A stretch of 11,434 nt of DNA from an uncultured Odoribacter sp. (GTDB lineage: Bacteria > Bacteroidota > Bacteroidia > Bacteroidales > Marinifilaceae): positions 1-11,434 of the forward strand of contig CAJKZL010000061.1 of NCBI GenBank assembly GCA_905204385.1, written 5' to 3'. How positions within the stretch are numbered: the first letter of the stretch is position 1; every line of letters starts with the position of its first letter. Both the position numbers and the translations under genes were made by a program. Of this stretch, positions 1-9,758 are shown piece by piece. Below the pieces are notes generated by a model that was not told the origin of the DNA, searched no databases, and saw nothing but the letters and a program-made list of their open reading frames with translations.

Positions 1-1189
1 GCCCGTAATTTTCGCACTCCGCCAAACCCAATGCCCGCTTAACCACCAGGGTAGTCTCCTTTTGATATTCCGGATCACCGCTCCATTCGATATACTTATC
101 CACCCAATAATCAGCCGTCTCATAATCTCCGGCATTCACAAGCAATGTACATACATATCCATGCACGGTAGATGCTGCTTTCAACGGATTAAAATCTGCT
201 GCTTTCTCAAACAATTCCCGGACATACTCCTTGTATTTTACATTCCTCCCATAAGCCCGTTTAGCCATTTCCATCGCAATAGAAGCCGCACACACCGGAT
301 AGGCATCGACAATATGACGGTGTCGTGCGATACATTCATCCACTCTGGCGGTGTCCCGTAATAAAGTAGTTACCAACTCAAAACTCTCCCGCAAAGCCGG
401 AACAAAATACAAGCCGGTTTTAGCCAACCCTTGCCAGTAAGCTTCATTACTCTTCTTCGCCCGGTCATTTTCATAACTCTCGAACATACAAATCGAATAG
501 AGATAGGCATCGAAACTCGATTTATCCACTTTCTGCACAAAAACATCGTAATGCTCCACTAAAAAAGCAAACGGATAATCTCCGGGGTTCCACGATTGTT
601 TCCGGATTTCATTAAATGTATTCGCAGAATATAGCTCCTCCTCCGGTAAATTTCTCATCCAGTTTTCGAAGGGTTTTACGACTGGCAGCCCTACCTCCCG
701 CAACAAATGAATATAAGTTTCCAATTCTTCCCGATTCATTACTCCCTTTTCAAACCGCTCGGCCAGGGCATTCACCTTCGCCATGACAGGATTCTTACAG
801 TTCTTAGCTAATTCAATCAGTCCTTTACCATCACGGGCTCCGGACTCTTTACTCAAAAGAGTCCCTTTATAGTCCAAAAACAGTAAGGTCGGATAGGCAT
901 GAACTCCATATTTCTCTGCCAATATCTTACCCTCCGGGGTTTCTGCATCCAACTGCAGAGAAATGAAGTTTTTATTAAAGAAATCACCTACCTCCTTCAG
1001 AGGGAAAGTTTGTGCAGCCATCATTTTGCAAGGACCACACCATTGTGTATAAACATCTATGAAAACAGGCTTTTTACTGTCAGAAGCTTTTTTAAGAGCT
1101 TCTTCGTATGAAGAAACAAAACGAATCCCCTGTCCCAAAGTTGCCAATGTCAGTACAACGAAGGATAATAAAACACTTATTTTTTTCAT
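1..1189 (-). CDS. Secreted thioredoxin-fold protein (partial, C-terminus off window)
   Basis: The frame is open from the ATG at 1189 to the left edge: 396 codons with no stop, so the C-terminus is missing. Residues 1-19 form a signal peptide (MKK, then a hydrophobic run). A thioredoxin fold covers about residues 25-130, with the active-site motif WCGPC at 50-54 and the cis-proline in AYPT at residue 100. These residues are those of a redox-active family member. The remaining 260 or more residues look helical with repeat-like spacing; I do not recognise a named domain there. Expected place is the periplasm or outer envelope, where it could reduce, isomerise or simply hold disulfide-containing partners. 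It starts 10 nt after the stop of the PKD-like lipoprotein and is the fifth gene of the susC operon. Upstream SD-like sequence is weak, as is normal in Bacteroidetes. The fold is sure; the substrate is unknown. Confidence 0.88.
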   Translation of the reverse strand, partial: MKKISVLLSFVVLTLATLGQGIRFVSSYEEALKKASDSKKPVFIDVYTQWCGPCKMMAAQTFPLKEVGDFFNKNFISLQLDAETPEGKILAEKYGVHAYPTLLFLDYKGTLLSKESGARDGKGLIELAKNCKNPVMAKVNALAERFEKGVMNREELETYIHLLREVGLPVVKPFENWMRNLPEEELYSANTFNEIRKQSWNPGDYPFAFLVEHYDVFVQKVDKSSFDAYLYSICMFESYENDRAKKSNEAYWQGLAKTGLYFVPALRESFELVTTLLRDTARVDECIARHRHIVDAYPVCAASIAMEMAKRAYGRNVKYKEYVRELFEKAADFNPLKAASTVHGYVCTLLVNAGDYETADYWVDKYIEWSGDPEYQKETTLVVKRALGLAECENYG

Positions 1190-1199
1190 TCCGTTCAAT

Positions 1200-2780
1200 T
1201 TATTTTGTTGCAATAGCTGTTATCCGGCCAAACCGGTCGAATACACGGATGTATTTATCTGCGGCAATGCCACCGTCCCCACCGTACTGAATAGGCAAAG
1301 CATAAATCTTTCCTTCTCCTGTCGACTCATTGTAAGTGGCCACAGAAAGCAGATTATTACCGGAATCCCGCCATAAAGGGGTTCCGTCCGCCTTTTCACC
1401 CCAGGTCGTCGCACCGTCTCCTTTATGCATCAAGACATGAGTAACTTTTTCATTTTCCCCGAAATTTTCATAAGCCACATGAAAAGAAGGTTTATCGGTA
1501 TTCAAAATAGCGACATACAATTTTTCTCCTATTCCATAATAAAATTCGTCGTTTGCTTCAGAAAAAGCATAACAAGTTGCCTTATCCAGCCCCACACAAT
1601 TACTCATATCATAAATTTTACTCCCGCTAAAATCCCTGCTTGCTATTTCATAGATAAAATAATCATTCCCTTTTTTCATCAGGCACCGGGCTGTAGAATT
1701 ATTGCCCACATCACCATATATCGGTTCCAGATTTTGCATATCTGTAGGATCGAATACACCGTCCGATGCCGGCAAATCTATAATATGCGCATTTCCCCTC
1801 GAAGTAAAACGCATAAATTTAGAATTTCTTTTATCGAATAATAAAGCATCGCAGCTACTGGCCACTAAGGGAATATAAACTTCCGATATATTATATTCCG
1901 ACTCCGGAGTATAAGAATATTTCATACCGTAATAGGTTTGATAGTAGTGAACCAATCCACCGTTAATCAATACCCCGTAAGAACCCCACACGGCGGAAAA
2001 GACTTCCTGAGTATTATACACTTCAGGCCGGTAAAAGAATAAGTCAAAATCTCTTCCCTGCTCCATCATGGTCGTCGGATCTACCTGTATCAGTGATTTC
2101 CCCTTTATCAACGCTGTTATAGACGCATTTCCATAATAGGATAAATATGAAAGCGTAGATACATTTCCTTCTATTTTATTGTTATTCGCCTTACTGTAAA
2201 TATCATAATGGGTTACATCCTTGCTATAATCGTCTATATCATCATTATAGCAACGCGACATAATCAGTGAAATATCAGAAGTCTGCCCATCTTTCGTATC
2301 CGCCACCAAAAGTCCGGACGAATAAGCGCCCAGTACCTTGACGTTCCAATTCAATTGTTTGGTCACTCCGCTCAGTTTATGCACCACCTGCAACATCAAA
2401 GCATAATTATACGATCCGGTGTTCGGCACAGAAGTCATCACAACATCCAACACTCTCTCCTGAGAAATGACCCGCGCAGCAGTATCTGTTCCGGCTGCCA
2501 ATGTGATTTTCCAGGAATAATTGAAATCATCGTAATTCTCCGTTGCCAGCCAAAGCGTATCCCGCCCATCCAAACGTCCTAATTTAGGCTCATATAAAAA
2601 TTGTTCACCGTAAACAGCCGTCAAATAACTTCCTTCATTGGAACGGTCTGCTACAATATCCGGATATTCCACCGCCGGCAAAGTACTCTCGTCCTCATAA
2701 CAAGATGACACCACCATCAGTAATAATATACAGACAAACCCTATATTTATCGCTTTATTTTTCATAAACTTGTCATTCAT
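1200..2780 (-). CDS. PKD-like family surface lipoprotein (SusE-position accessory protein)
   Basis: About 526 residues. A type II signal peptide ends in the lipobox VSSC, with the lipid cysteine at residue 27 from the chosen start. The next residues YEDE match the acidic export signal that sends Bacteroidetes lipoproteins to the cell surface. The N-terminal part (about 30-160) has beta-sandwich, PKD-like character (a WKIT strand, then a LNWNVKV strand). The C-terminal two thirds contain repeated YF/W-rich beta segments that resemble propeller blades. The overall pattern fits the PKD-like (PF16407-type) lipoproteins found beside SusCD and DUF4843 genes. It probably helps ligand capture at the outer-membrane importer. 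Start choice: the ATG at 2780 lies one base after the preceding stop. An ATG at 2765 gives a more typical 22-residue signal peptide, and one at 2804 would overlap the upstream gene. The mature part has five cysteines besides the lipid one. Confidence 0.82.
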   Translation of the reverse strand: MNDKFMKNKAINIGFVCILLLMVVSSCYEDESTLPAVEYPDIVADRSNEGSYLTAVYGEQFLYEPKLGRLDGRDTLWLATENYDDFNYSWKITLAAGTDTAARVISQERVLDVVMTSVPNTGSYNYALMLQVVHKLSGVTKQLNWNVKVLGAYSSGLLVADTKDGQTSDISLIMSRCYNDDIDDYSKDVTHYDIYSKANNNKIEGNVSTLSYLSYYGNASITALIKGKSLIQVDPTTMMEQGRDFDLFFYRPEVYNTQEVFSAVWGSYGVLINGGLVHYYQTYYGMKYSYTPESEYNISEVYIPLVASSCDALLFDKRNSKFMRFTSRGNAHIIDLPASDGVFDPTDMQNLEPIYGDVGNNSTARCLMKKGNDYFIYEIASRDFSGSKIYDMSNCVGLDKATCYAFSEANDEFYYGIGEKLYVAILNTDKPSFHVAYENFGENEKVTHVLMHKGDGATTWGEKADGTPLWRDSGNNLLSVATYNESTGEGKIYALPIQYGGDGGIAADKYIRVFDRFGRITAIATK

Positions 2781-2781
2781 T

Positions 2782-3528
2782 TTATTCCATATAATATTTT
2801 CCAACTACAACTTCTTTCCCTTTAGCCGTTCCATCGTCATGCAATAAAGGAGAACCTTCTGCCTCATTCCGTTTCTTCAGCCGGTATCTCACCAACTCCA
2901 GAAAAGCGTCTTTCTCGCCATCCGACCACTTTTCACCATTATTATAACCGGGTATGGCGTCAGGCCAGGTAAAATTCGTTTCACCGGTTTCACCGATATT
3001 AATTTCATAATAGGCCGTACTGTATTTCCCCCAATAATAACGTTCAAGCCAGGTGGTCCAGCCAGAGGGACGTATCAGCTTGTTCGTAATGGAAAAGTCA
3101 TAATACTGTTGAGCCGATACCCCGGGAATAAAATGGTCATTACTACCTAACTGTAAATATACCCGGACCTCTTCAAAATTCTTGCCTACGGAATTTTTCA
3201 CCTCTATTTTCAATACACCCTGATATTCATCCGGAGCTATCGTAGCGCCGAGTATCCTATATTCGGCAGCTGTTGCTGTAGTGCTATCCCCCACAACCAG
3301 AATATTGGCCTCCCTTTCATAACTCACAGGCCTTCCTTCCACCTTAAAAGCAATCGAGACAGTATCTATCGATTTACCGGTCACTTTAAAAGAATAAGCA
3401 CTGGATTTACTCACAAATTCCAAGGCTGCACGGTGTGGGTCATAGACCTTGATTCCTTCTTTTTCACAGGAAACCAATCCCCAGGAAACAAGCACCCATA
3501 CACTGATATAACGAAAAATATATTTCAT
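2782..3528 (-). CDS. DUF4843 domain lipoprotein
   Basis: Complete 248-residue protein. The signal peptide ends in LVSC, giving lipid Cys21, followed by EKEG, an acidic surface-export signal. The mature protein has the arrangement I associate with DUF4843: an early VYD segment, beta strands ending in DTVSIAFKVEG (about residues 55-65), a central domain, and a C-terminal half rich in aromatic residues (WTTWLERYYWGKY at about 157-169). The family is a SusCD-associated surface lipoprotein of unknown biochemical role, usually encoded directly after susD. Here it starts 24 nt after the susD stop and its stop lies one base before the next ATG, so tight co-expression or translational coupling with the PKD-like protein is likely. 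No catalytic motif is visible. The family assignment is from recognition of the pattern, not from a search. Confidence 0.8.
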   Translation of the reverse strand: MKYIFRYISVWVLVSWGLVSCEKEGIKVYDPHRAALEFVSKSSAYSFKVTGKSIDTVSIAFKVEGRPVSYEREANILVVGDSTTATAAEYRILGATIAPDEYQGVLKIEVKNSVGKNFEEVRVYLQLGSNDHFIPGVSAQQYYDFSITNKLIRPSGWTTWLERYYWGKYSTAYYEINIGETGETNFTWPDAIPGYNNGEKWSDGEKDAFLELVRYRLKKRNEAEGSPLLHDDGTAKGKEVVVGKYYME

Positions 3529-3552
3529 AACATTCCATTTAATTGTCTTACA

Positions 3553-5076
3553 TTATTGTCTCTGTCCCAGTTCCTGCTCGATTAAAGGATAAGGCAACTG
3601 ATATTGAAGATCACCCATATCGCCCTTCACATACTGAATACCGTCAAATGTTTTTAGCCCTAACCGTTTATAACAGAAAAACAATTGTCCTTCCTGACCG
3701 AAATCTTTCCGGTATTCTTTCACAATAGCCTTTTTCAAATCCTCTCCGGGTATATCATCGTCCAAATAATAATTGGAACTGATATTCCGCTTTTCTTTCA
3801 GATAGTTCATATACTTCACCGCTTTGGGCTTATCTGTATTCATCATACACTCTGCCGCAATCAGATAAGCTTCCGATATACGCATCAATGGAATCAAATT
3901 CGAATGATATTTTCCTTCGGTTTTTTTAATTTTCCGGGTCCATCAGCCTGAATATTCCGGAATATCTTCATACCAATTGTTATAGCGAAGATCTGAATTG
4001 GCCTCACCGGTAGCAAAATCGTAAATGTTTTTCACAAATTCCATAGGCTGTATCAGGCGGTCATAATTCTGATTCCCATTTTTAGTGGTCGAATAAGCAA
4101 ACTCAAGATATTCCGACAATTTCGTAGCTTCCAGAGCGAACAATAATTCCCCGTGAAAAACATAATCTTTATTGCTGGCTGTTTCTTTTGCGGTAACATC
4201 CCGGCTCTCGGTCGCCCAGACATGTGTTCCGTCGGCTACATACTTCTCAAAGGCAGCAATCACGTCCTCAGCATATTTCAAGGCATCGGTTTCATTCCCT
4301 TCCCAATGATACACCCGCGCATTCAGCAAAAGAACGGCAGGATAAGACAACCGGGTCTCACGCCCTTTATAATAAGTCCCGTCAAAAAACACATTATCCA
4401 TCAAATCCTCATAATCTGCCGGGCGTTCGACAGGCTTCGGATAATAAGGGTCACTCACCAGACAGGCCAATGCATCCCCGATGTCTTTATGCAGCAACCC
4501 CAGCGTTTCGCGGTAAGATTTCTGACCGGTAATCACTTTCGTATAGGTCGTCACATAAGGTATACAAAGTTCATCCAATACAGTCTGATGTCCGGCCAGA
4601 TTTCCCTTTGCAAACAGACGGATTAAATCAAAATGAAGCATAGCCCTCAACCCTAAAGCCTCTCCCTTGATAATATTAAAAGTCGTAGGATTCAATTTAC
4701 CGGCATTCTGCTCTAAAGATTCCAGCAAAAAATTAACTTCCGCAATCAGATTATATTGTTTTGCCCAAATAGCATCGATCAATGCTTTCGAACTGGTGTG
4801 TTCATAATTATATTTCTGAAACTCCCCGAATTCACCATTCGGTGCCTGATATTGGCCCGCCAGAAATTCCAGTGCCCCCCAGGAAAGATTTTCTCCGTAA
4901 GCACTCCTCTCCGTCATGCCGATATAAATCCCGATCAAAGCATCCCTAAAACCGGCTTCGGTTTCGTACAACTTATCCGCTTTGATTTCCGATTTCGGAC
5001 TTACATCCAGCCACTCATCACAGGACGACAATCCCAGGATAAGCAATATTATACCATATACAATTTGATTTTTCAT
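3553..5076 (-). pseudogene. SusD/RagB-like outer-membrane lipoprotein, interrupted by in-frame TGA
   Basis: The full frame is 507 positions long, normal for SusD. Signal peptide with lipobox LSSC, lipid Cys19, followed by DEWLDVSPKSE, the classic start of mature SusD proteins. The N-terminal SusD-like domain, with TPR helices, covers about 20-230, and the C-terminal SusD_RagB domain ends in the typical YPLIEQE and GQRQ. SusD is the surface lid that captures ligand for its SusC partner. Codon 378 (3943-3945) is TGA, followed in the same frame by WTRKIKK and then LMRISEAYLIAAEC, the most conserved part of the C-terminal domain. There is no frame change. As written, translation gives a 377-residue product lacking that region; a TTG at 3897 is the next possible restart but has no convincing ribosome site. 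A one-base change from an arginine (CGA) or glycine (GGA) codon is the simplest origin. It starts 17 nt after the susC stop. Confidence 0.87.
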
Positions 5077-5093
5077 AGATCAGCATTTTTCGG

Positions 5094-8000
5094 TTAAAAT
5101 TCAGCAGTCAATGACACCGACATGGTGCGCGCAAAGGGATAGGTCGTCCCTCTTTCCATCTTTATAGACGAAATAGTACAGACATCATTCATATTAAAAG
5201 CCAGCTTCAAACGGTTAAATCCAGCCTTATTCAGCCACTTGCGGTTACGCATATCGTAATAAGCATTGATTGAAGACAAAGTCAACTCATTCCGGTCCTG
5301 TACAAACCGGGAAGTCGGTTCCGTTTTCGGAGCCGTAATGTAATTTCCCTCCTCATCGTTATAGGGTTGGAGCGATTTAAAAGGAGCGTCCTTATTCGTC
5401 TCCGACCATCTGCCGTAAAGCACCCGGCGATCCACGTTTTTCGTCAGATCGGCATTTTCCACCCGGTCCACTAAAGTCTGATTATAATATTGTCCTCCTG
5501 CCAGATAGCGGAATACTACGCCGAGTCCTATCCCTTTATACTCTCCGTTAAATCCGAAATTACCACGGACCTTTTCCAGACTATTCCCTACAATTTGTTG
5601 GTATTCGGCTTTCCACGAATAAGTTGTCTCACCTTCCGGAGTCACATAAATTTCCTTTCCGTTAGCAGGATTAATCCCCAAAGAAGGTACCGCCCAAATG
5701 GAATTCAACGACCCTCCCTCCACATATTTCAATATCGGTTTCGAACGTCCTCCGTTTAACTTAGTCGATACCAGAGCATCCTGCTGCTCATTATAAGCAC
5801 GCATCGCATCTGACAACTTCATAATCCTGTTTTTATTGGTCGTGATGGAAGCGGTGAGATTCAAAAATCCGTTTTTATTGGAAAACACCCGGTAACTGGC
5901 AGAAATATCCAACCCTTTATTCTTCACTTTGCCGATATTCTCTTTCACCGAAGCAAATCCGACAGAAGTCGGCAAAGACAAATCCGTAATCAGATTATCC
6001 GTGATAGATTCATAATAATCGAACGATAAAGTCAATCCCGCCAACCGGGCATCGAAACCCACATTATAATCTATTTTTTCCTGCCATTTCAAATCCTTAT
6101 TCGCCAAACGCATCATATAGGCTCCCAGCATCCCCACATAAGAAGCGTCCGTATAATATTTATAGGTGGCTATACTCTGATAACTCGAAAAAGCCTGGCT
6201 ACCCGTAGTCCCGACAGAAGCTCTCAATTTGAATTGCTGTAACCAATCCAACTCCCCAAGCCAATGTTCATTGTGCAGGTTCCATCCGATACCGGTACTC
6301 CAGAAAGTACCACAACGGATATTGGCACCGAACTGCGAGGACGCATTTTCACGAATGGTCAGATCCATCAAAAAGCGGTCGTCGAAAGTATATCCGAATA
6401 CCCCGACAAATCCCATATCCCGGACAATGCTTTCCGCTCCGTAAGGAGTCTTTCCTTTGGCATATTGGAGGGCAAAAGTGATATCGTCCATGCGGTCTGA
6501 AGGAAATCCCTCAGCATATTGAACCGTTTCATGGGATTTTTTCTCACTGACATTAAATCCGAAATTGGCTAACACAAAATGTTTTTTAAACGTCCTGGCA
6601 TATTGTAAAGTAAATTCCCCGCTCAGATTATTGAATTTGCCATTGTTCTGTTGATACGAACCTTTCCGTAATAAATCTTCGTCCGGATAATCGGCAAATT
6701 TTGTATGATTCGCCGGATAAAACTTATCCCCATCGCTACGCTGAGTGGTGATTCCTATCCGGCCTACAGCTTTCAAACCGTCCAAAACATTATATTCCAC
6801 ATAAAAATTATCGGAAAATTCCAGGTAACTTGAAGTAAGCTTCGTATTTAAAGTACCGTTATACAACGGATTATTGTTATCCGGCGTAATATTTCCGGTC
6901 TTATCATAAGGAGAGTAATAAGGATTCATCACCGCATACTCATCAAACGAACCGTAAGGAGAATCCTCTGCATTATTAGCGGTAATACTCATTATATTCC
7001 GGAATAAAAAACGGTTATTCAGGCGATAAGCCACATTAATATCCCCCGACAAAACCTTTCGGCCGGAGCCTTTCATGACCCCTGCAACATGATTAAAAGC
7101 AAAATCTGCAATGACGTTCACCTTCCGGTCTCCCATCTCGAACGAAATAGAATGCTTCGTTCCTACACCCGTAAGTAAAGGTTTCGATAACCAGTCTGTA
7201 TTCAACCCTTCCAAAGCTGCCTTCATCCGTTTATTGTAATCATCGATGTTACCCTGCAATCTTGGTAAATAATAACTATCTTACAACCCCGCCGTTTTCT
7301 CGACCTCCAATTTTTCCAGCGCATCGGGCAGATCGTAACTCGACAAATCGGGGATAGTCAGGTCGAGGCTTCCCTTATACGTTACCCGGAACTCCCCGGC
7401 TGCCGGTTTCTTAGTCTCGATTACCACCACCCCATTTGCAGCCTTCGACCCATAAATCGCCTTTGCCGAAGCATCTTTCAGGATGGTCAGGCTCTCGATG
7501 CGGTTCATATCCATATCGAAAACCCGGGTCGCAGAAACTTCAAAACCATCCAAAATGAACAAAGGCTGGTTCGGATCGTCCTGGTAGTTACTTCTCAAGT
7601 CCGTATTAGCTTCTACCGGGAAAGTGGAAGTCCCGCGCAACTGCATGGTCGGCAGCTTATTCGGGTCCGAGCCGAATTCCATGTTATCCATGATATTCAA
7701 AGATGGATCCATGTTTTTCAGACTTTGAAAAACATTCCCATTCCCCACCCGTTGCAATTCCTCTCCGCGGATAGTCTTCGCCGAACCCGTAAAACTTTCC
7801 GCTTTCCGGGTGAACATACCGGTTACCACCACTTCCTCCATTGCCGTCACTTCTTCCTTCAGCACGACAATCAGATTATCCCTGGGCCCTGAAATCAGGA
7901 TTTTCTTCGTTTCCATCCCTATAAACGAAACCACAATGCTATCGTTTGCCGCAACATTCAGGCTGAATTTCCCTTGTGCATCCGACGACACTCCATAGGA

Positions 8001-8477
8001 CGTCCCTGCTATAATAACAGTGGCTCCCGCCACCGGCTGACCTTTTTCATCCCTCACCTCTCCTTTCACCGGTACTTTTTCCACGCTTTGCGGCAAATCG
8101 GCCGTTTTTTTGGGCAGAATCGAAATAGCTTTTCCAATCAACTGATAAGTATAATCGGTTTCAAATAACAATTCATCCAAAGCCTCCTGCAGCGTAACAT
8201 CGGTTACGGCATAATTCTTTTTCCGGATTTTAGAAAGTTCTTCTTGTTTAAAGATAAAACTGTATGTCGTTTTTTCCTGAATAGCGTAAAGAATATCTTT
8301 AATCGATGTATTCTTTAAATGAAGAGTCAACGTACTCTCTTGATTCCCGAAGTTTTTGTTCTCACTAAGTGTTAAGTTCCCATAGGCATGCCCGGTCACC
8401 GTCGAAAAAGAAACCAGAATCAGACACACACCTAAAAGTTTTCTACACTTCTCTTTGTAGTGTATTACATTTTCCAT
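5094..8477 (-). pseudogene. SusC/RagA-family TonB-dependent transporter with STN domain, interrupted by in-frame TAA
   Basis: The frame spans 1127 positions, the usual size of STN-bearing SusC proteins. Order: signal peptide (about 1-33), STN signalling domain (about 50-120), CarboxypepD_reg-like beta-sandwich (about 137-207), a TonB-box-like EEVVVTG (214-220), plug (about 225-355, with LRGTSTF, PLFILDGFEV and the SusC hallmark ILKDASAKAIYG), then a 22-strand-type barrel ending in SVSLTAEF, with terminal phenylalanine. It imports a ligand through the outer membrane using TonB energy, and its STN domain should contact FecR. Codon 399 (7281-7283) is TAA, with EKTAGL before it and DSYYLPRLQ after it in the same frame. 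Relatives usually have tyrosine here, so TAT/TAC to TAA is the likely change. As written, only the periplasmic domains and plug would be made, with no barrel. First gene of the five-gene operon. Confidence 0.9.
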
Positions 8478-8504
8478 ATTTTTAACATGTTTATTTTTTA
8501 GTAC

Positions 8505-8540
8505 TTTCAGTATTCACAGACGCCAATCGTAATACTGAAA
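8505..8540 (-). repeat. 10-bp inverted repeat in the susC upstream region
   Basis: The arms are TTTCAGTATT (8505-8514) and AATACTGAAA (8531-8540), an exact 10-bp match with a 16-nt spacer. It ends 28 nt before the susC ATG. It could be a stem-loop in the susC leader or an operator for a dimeric regulator. The arms do not extend on either side. Confidence 0.6.
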
Positions 8541-8547
8541 TGAATTA

Positions 8548-8560
8548 GGAATTAAATTCC
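8548..8560. repeat. 13-bp perfect palindrome
   Basis: GGAATT and AATTCC flank a single central A. The site lies between the fecR stem-loop and the susC leader repeat, about 71 nt upstream of the susC start. It is a candidate protein-binding site in the susC promoter region. Its AT-rich centre means chance cannot be excluded. Confidence 0.4.
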
Positions 8561-8562
8561 GG

Positions 8563-8590
8563 AAGAGTATCTCCCCCAAGAGATACTCTT
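8563..8590 (-). terminator. Strong stem-loop just after fecR, probable terminator or attenuator
   Basis: An exact 11-bp stem (AAGAGTATCTC at 8563-8573, GAGATACTCTT at 8580-8590) closes a 6-nt loop. It lies 13 nt after the fecR stop on the minus strand. On that strand the 3' side is only moderately T-rich (TTCCGGAATTT), so it is not a textbook Rho-independent terminator. It may separate fecI-fecR transcripts from the susC operon or stabilise a 3' end. On the plus strand it is followed by a somewhat more T-rich stretch, but no plus-strand gene ends here. Confidence 0.55.
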
Positions 8591-8603
8591 TACATTTATA
8601 TCA

Positions 8604-9758
8604 TTATTGTTTAATCACATACCCCCTTTCTTTTTTAATGAACGTTACATTTACCGTTGTGCGAAGCATTTCAAGGACTGTCTCCAAGGGTAAATCCCTG
8701 TTAATGGAAGCAGTGATACGGTCCGATTTCATAGATTCCGTATGAAATTCAAAATCCACTCCATACCATCTGGACAAATCTTCCACCATCTGTTCCAGCG
8801 GATCATTATCATATCTCAGATAACCTTTTACCCAGGAAACATATTTAACGGTTTCAACCTTTCTTACGGCATGCTTTCCGGTAGTTTTATTCACCGCGGA
8901 CAATTGACCGGGCTGCAAAATCCTTTCCTCATCCTGCCAGGTCACACCCACTTGCCCTTCCAATAAAACGGTCTTTATTTCATCCTTATGATAAGCATCG
9001 ATATCGAATTTCGTACCGTACACCTTAATTTCCACTCCCCGGACATCGACTAAGAAAGGCTTTACATCTTTAGCGACCTCAAAATAAGCCTCACCCTCCA
9101 GCTTTACTTTCCGTTCATTCCCGATAAATTCAGCCGGATATACCAGACGGCTGTCCGCATTCATATAAACAATCGTCCCATCGCTCAAAACAACCTGGTA
9201 ATTGCATTGCCCGGGGATAATCAAAGTATTCATAATCTCCTTCTCCGGGATGACTTTCCTCTCTTCCCCGGCAAAATAAGCAATCCCCTTTTCTCCCTCG
9301 CTCCTTATTTTTATGCCATTATTTTCCGTCCATTCTCCGGACAAGGAATTGAGATTTAATTGCTGTCCGTTTCCCAATATCAACCTCGGAGCATGCTCGT
9401 CCACCATTTCCGCCTGTTTAACGGCACCATCCTCCCCGAGAAAAAACACTGGCACTCCGATAAATAAGACCAAAACAGCTGCCACTCCGGACCATAAACC
9501 GATCCGCCTCCGCTGCCTTCTCCTGAGTATACGTTTTTGCAACAATTGAAACTCCCTGTTTTTTTCAGGATGAACAAAACCCTCTATATTTCTCCGCAAA
9601 AGTTCCGGATTGGTCAAATTCCCTATCACCTCCCCGGCAGATGAATTATTGGCCGCCCAATCTTTTATCATATCATCCTTCGTCTCCCGGCCTGAAATCA
9701 ACCCGATAATCCGTTCAGAAATCCGAAGGGCCTTGTCATATAGATTTTCGCTGTCCAT
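8604..9758 (-). CDS. FecR-family anti-sigma factor with DUF4974 domain
   Basis: Complete 384-residue inner-membrane protein. Residues 1-85 form the cytoplasmic, sigma-binding part, ending in a basic stretch (RRRQRRR). One transmembrane helix spans about 87-107. The periplasmic FecR core lies at about 180-275, with the signature LSDGTIVYMNADSRLVYP, and a C-terminal DUF4974 domain (about 315-383) has an STN-like fold. Family knowledge: the periplasmic end senses the STN domain of a ligand-loaded TonB-dependent transporter and passes the signal to the ECF sigma factor. Position between the sigma gene and the STN-bearing susC fits a three-part transenvelope switch. It starts 143 nt after the sigma gene, farther than usual for a coupled pair, and its start codon sits beside an inverted repeat. 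The sequence shows no defects. Confidence 0.93.
   Translation of the reverse strand: MDSENLYDKALRISERIIGLISGRETKDDMIKDWAANNSSAGEVIGNLTNPELLRRNIEGFVHPEKNREFQLLQKRILRRRQRRRIGLWSGVAAVLVLFIGVPVFFLGEDGAVKQAEMVDEHAPRLILGNGQQLNLNSLSGEWTENNGIKIRSEGEKGIAYFAGEERKVIPEKEIMNTLIIPGQCNYQVVLSDGTIVYMNADSRLVYPAEFIGNERKVKLEGEAYFEVAKDVKPFLVDVRGVEIKVYGTKFDIDAYHKDEIKTVLLEGQVGVTWQDEERILQPGQLSAVNKTTGKHAVRKVETVKYVSWVKGYLRYDNDPLEQMVEDLSRWYGVDFEFHTESMKSDRITASINRDLPLETVLEMLRTTVNVTFIKKERGYVIKQ

Noticed and set aside
3553..3897. Treating the last 114 residues of SusD as its own small gene
   Set aside because: The TTG at 3897 is inside the conserved SusD C-terminal domain and in frame with the upstream part. The frame between the TGA and this TTG is open and family-like.
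4153..4626. 157-codon plus-strand ORF opposite susD, and similar ones elsewhere
   Set aside because: The translations are rich in H, I, Q, R and F with no domain, and lie opposite well-supported genes. They are shadows of the coding strand.
5094..7259. Treating the C-terminal SusC part as a separate gene starting at TTG 7259
   Set aside because: It is in the same frame as the N-terminal part, starts in the middle of a continuous family match, and has no convincing ribosome site. It is the downstream piece of one interrupted gene.
8465..8488. Seven-codon upstream ORF (MLKIWKM) overlapping the susC start on the minus strand
   Set aside because: It is very short, in AT-rich sequence, and has no ribosome site or sign of conservation. 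Chance is sufficient.
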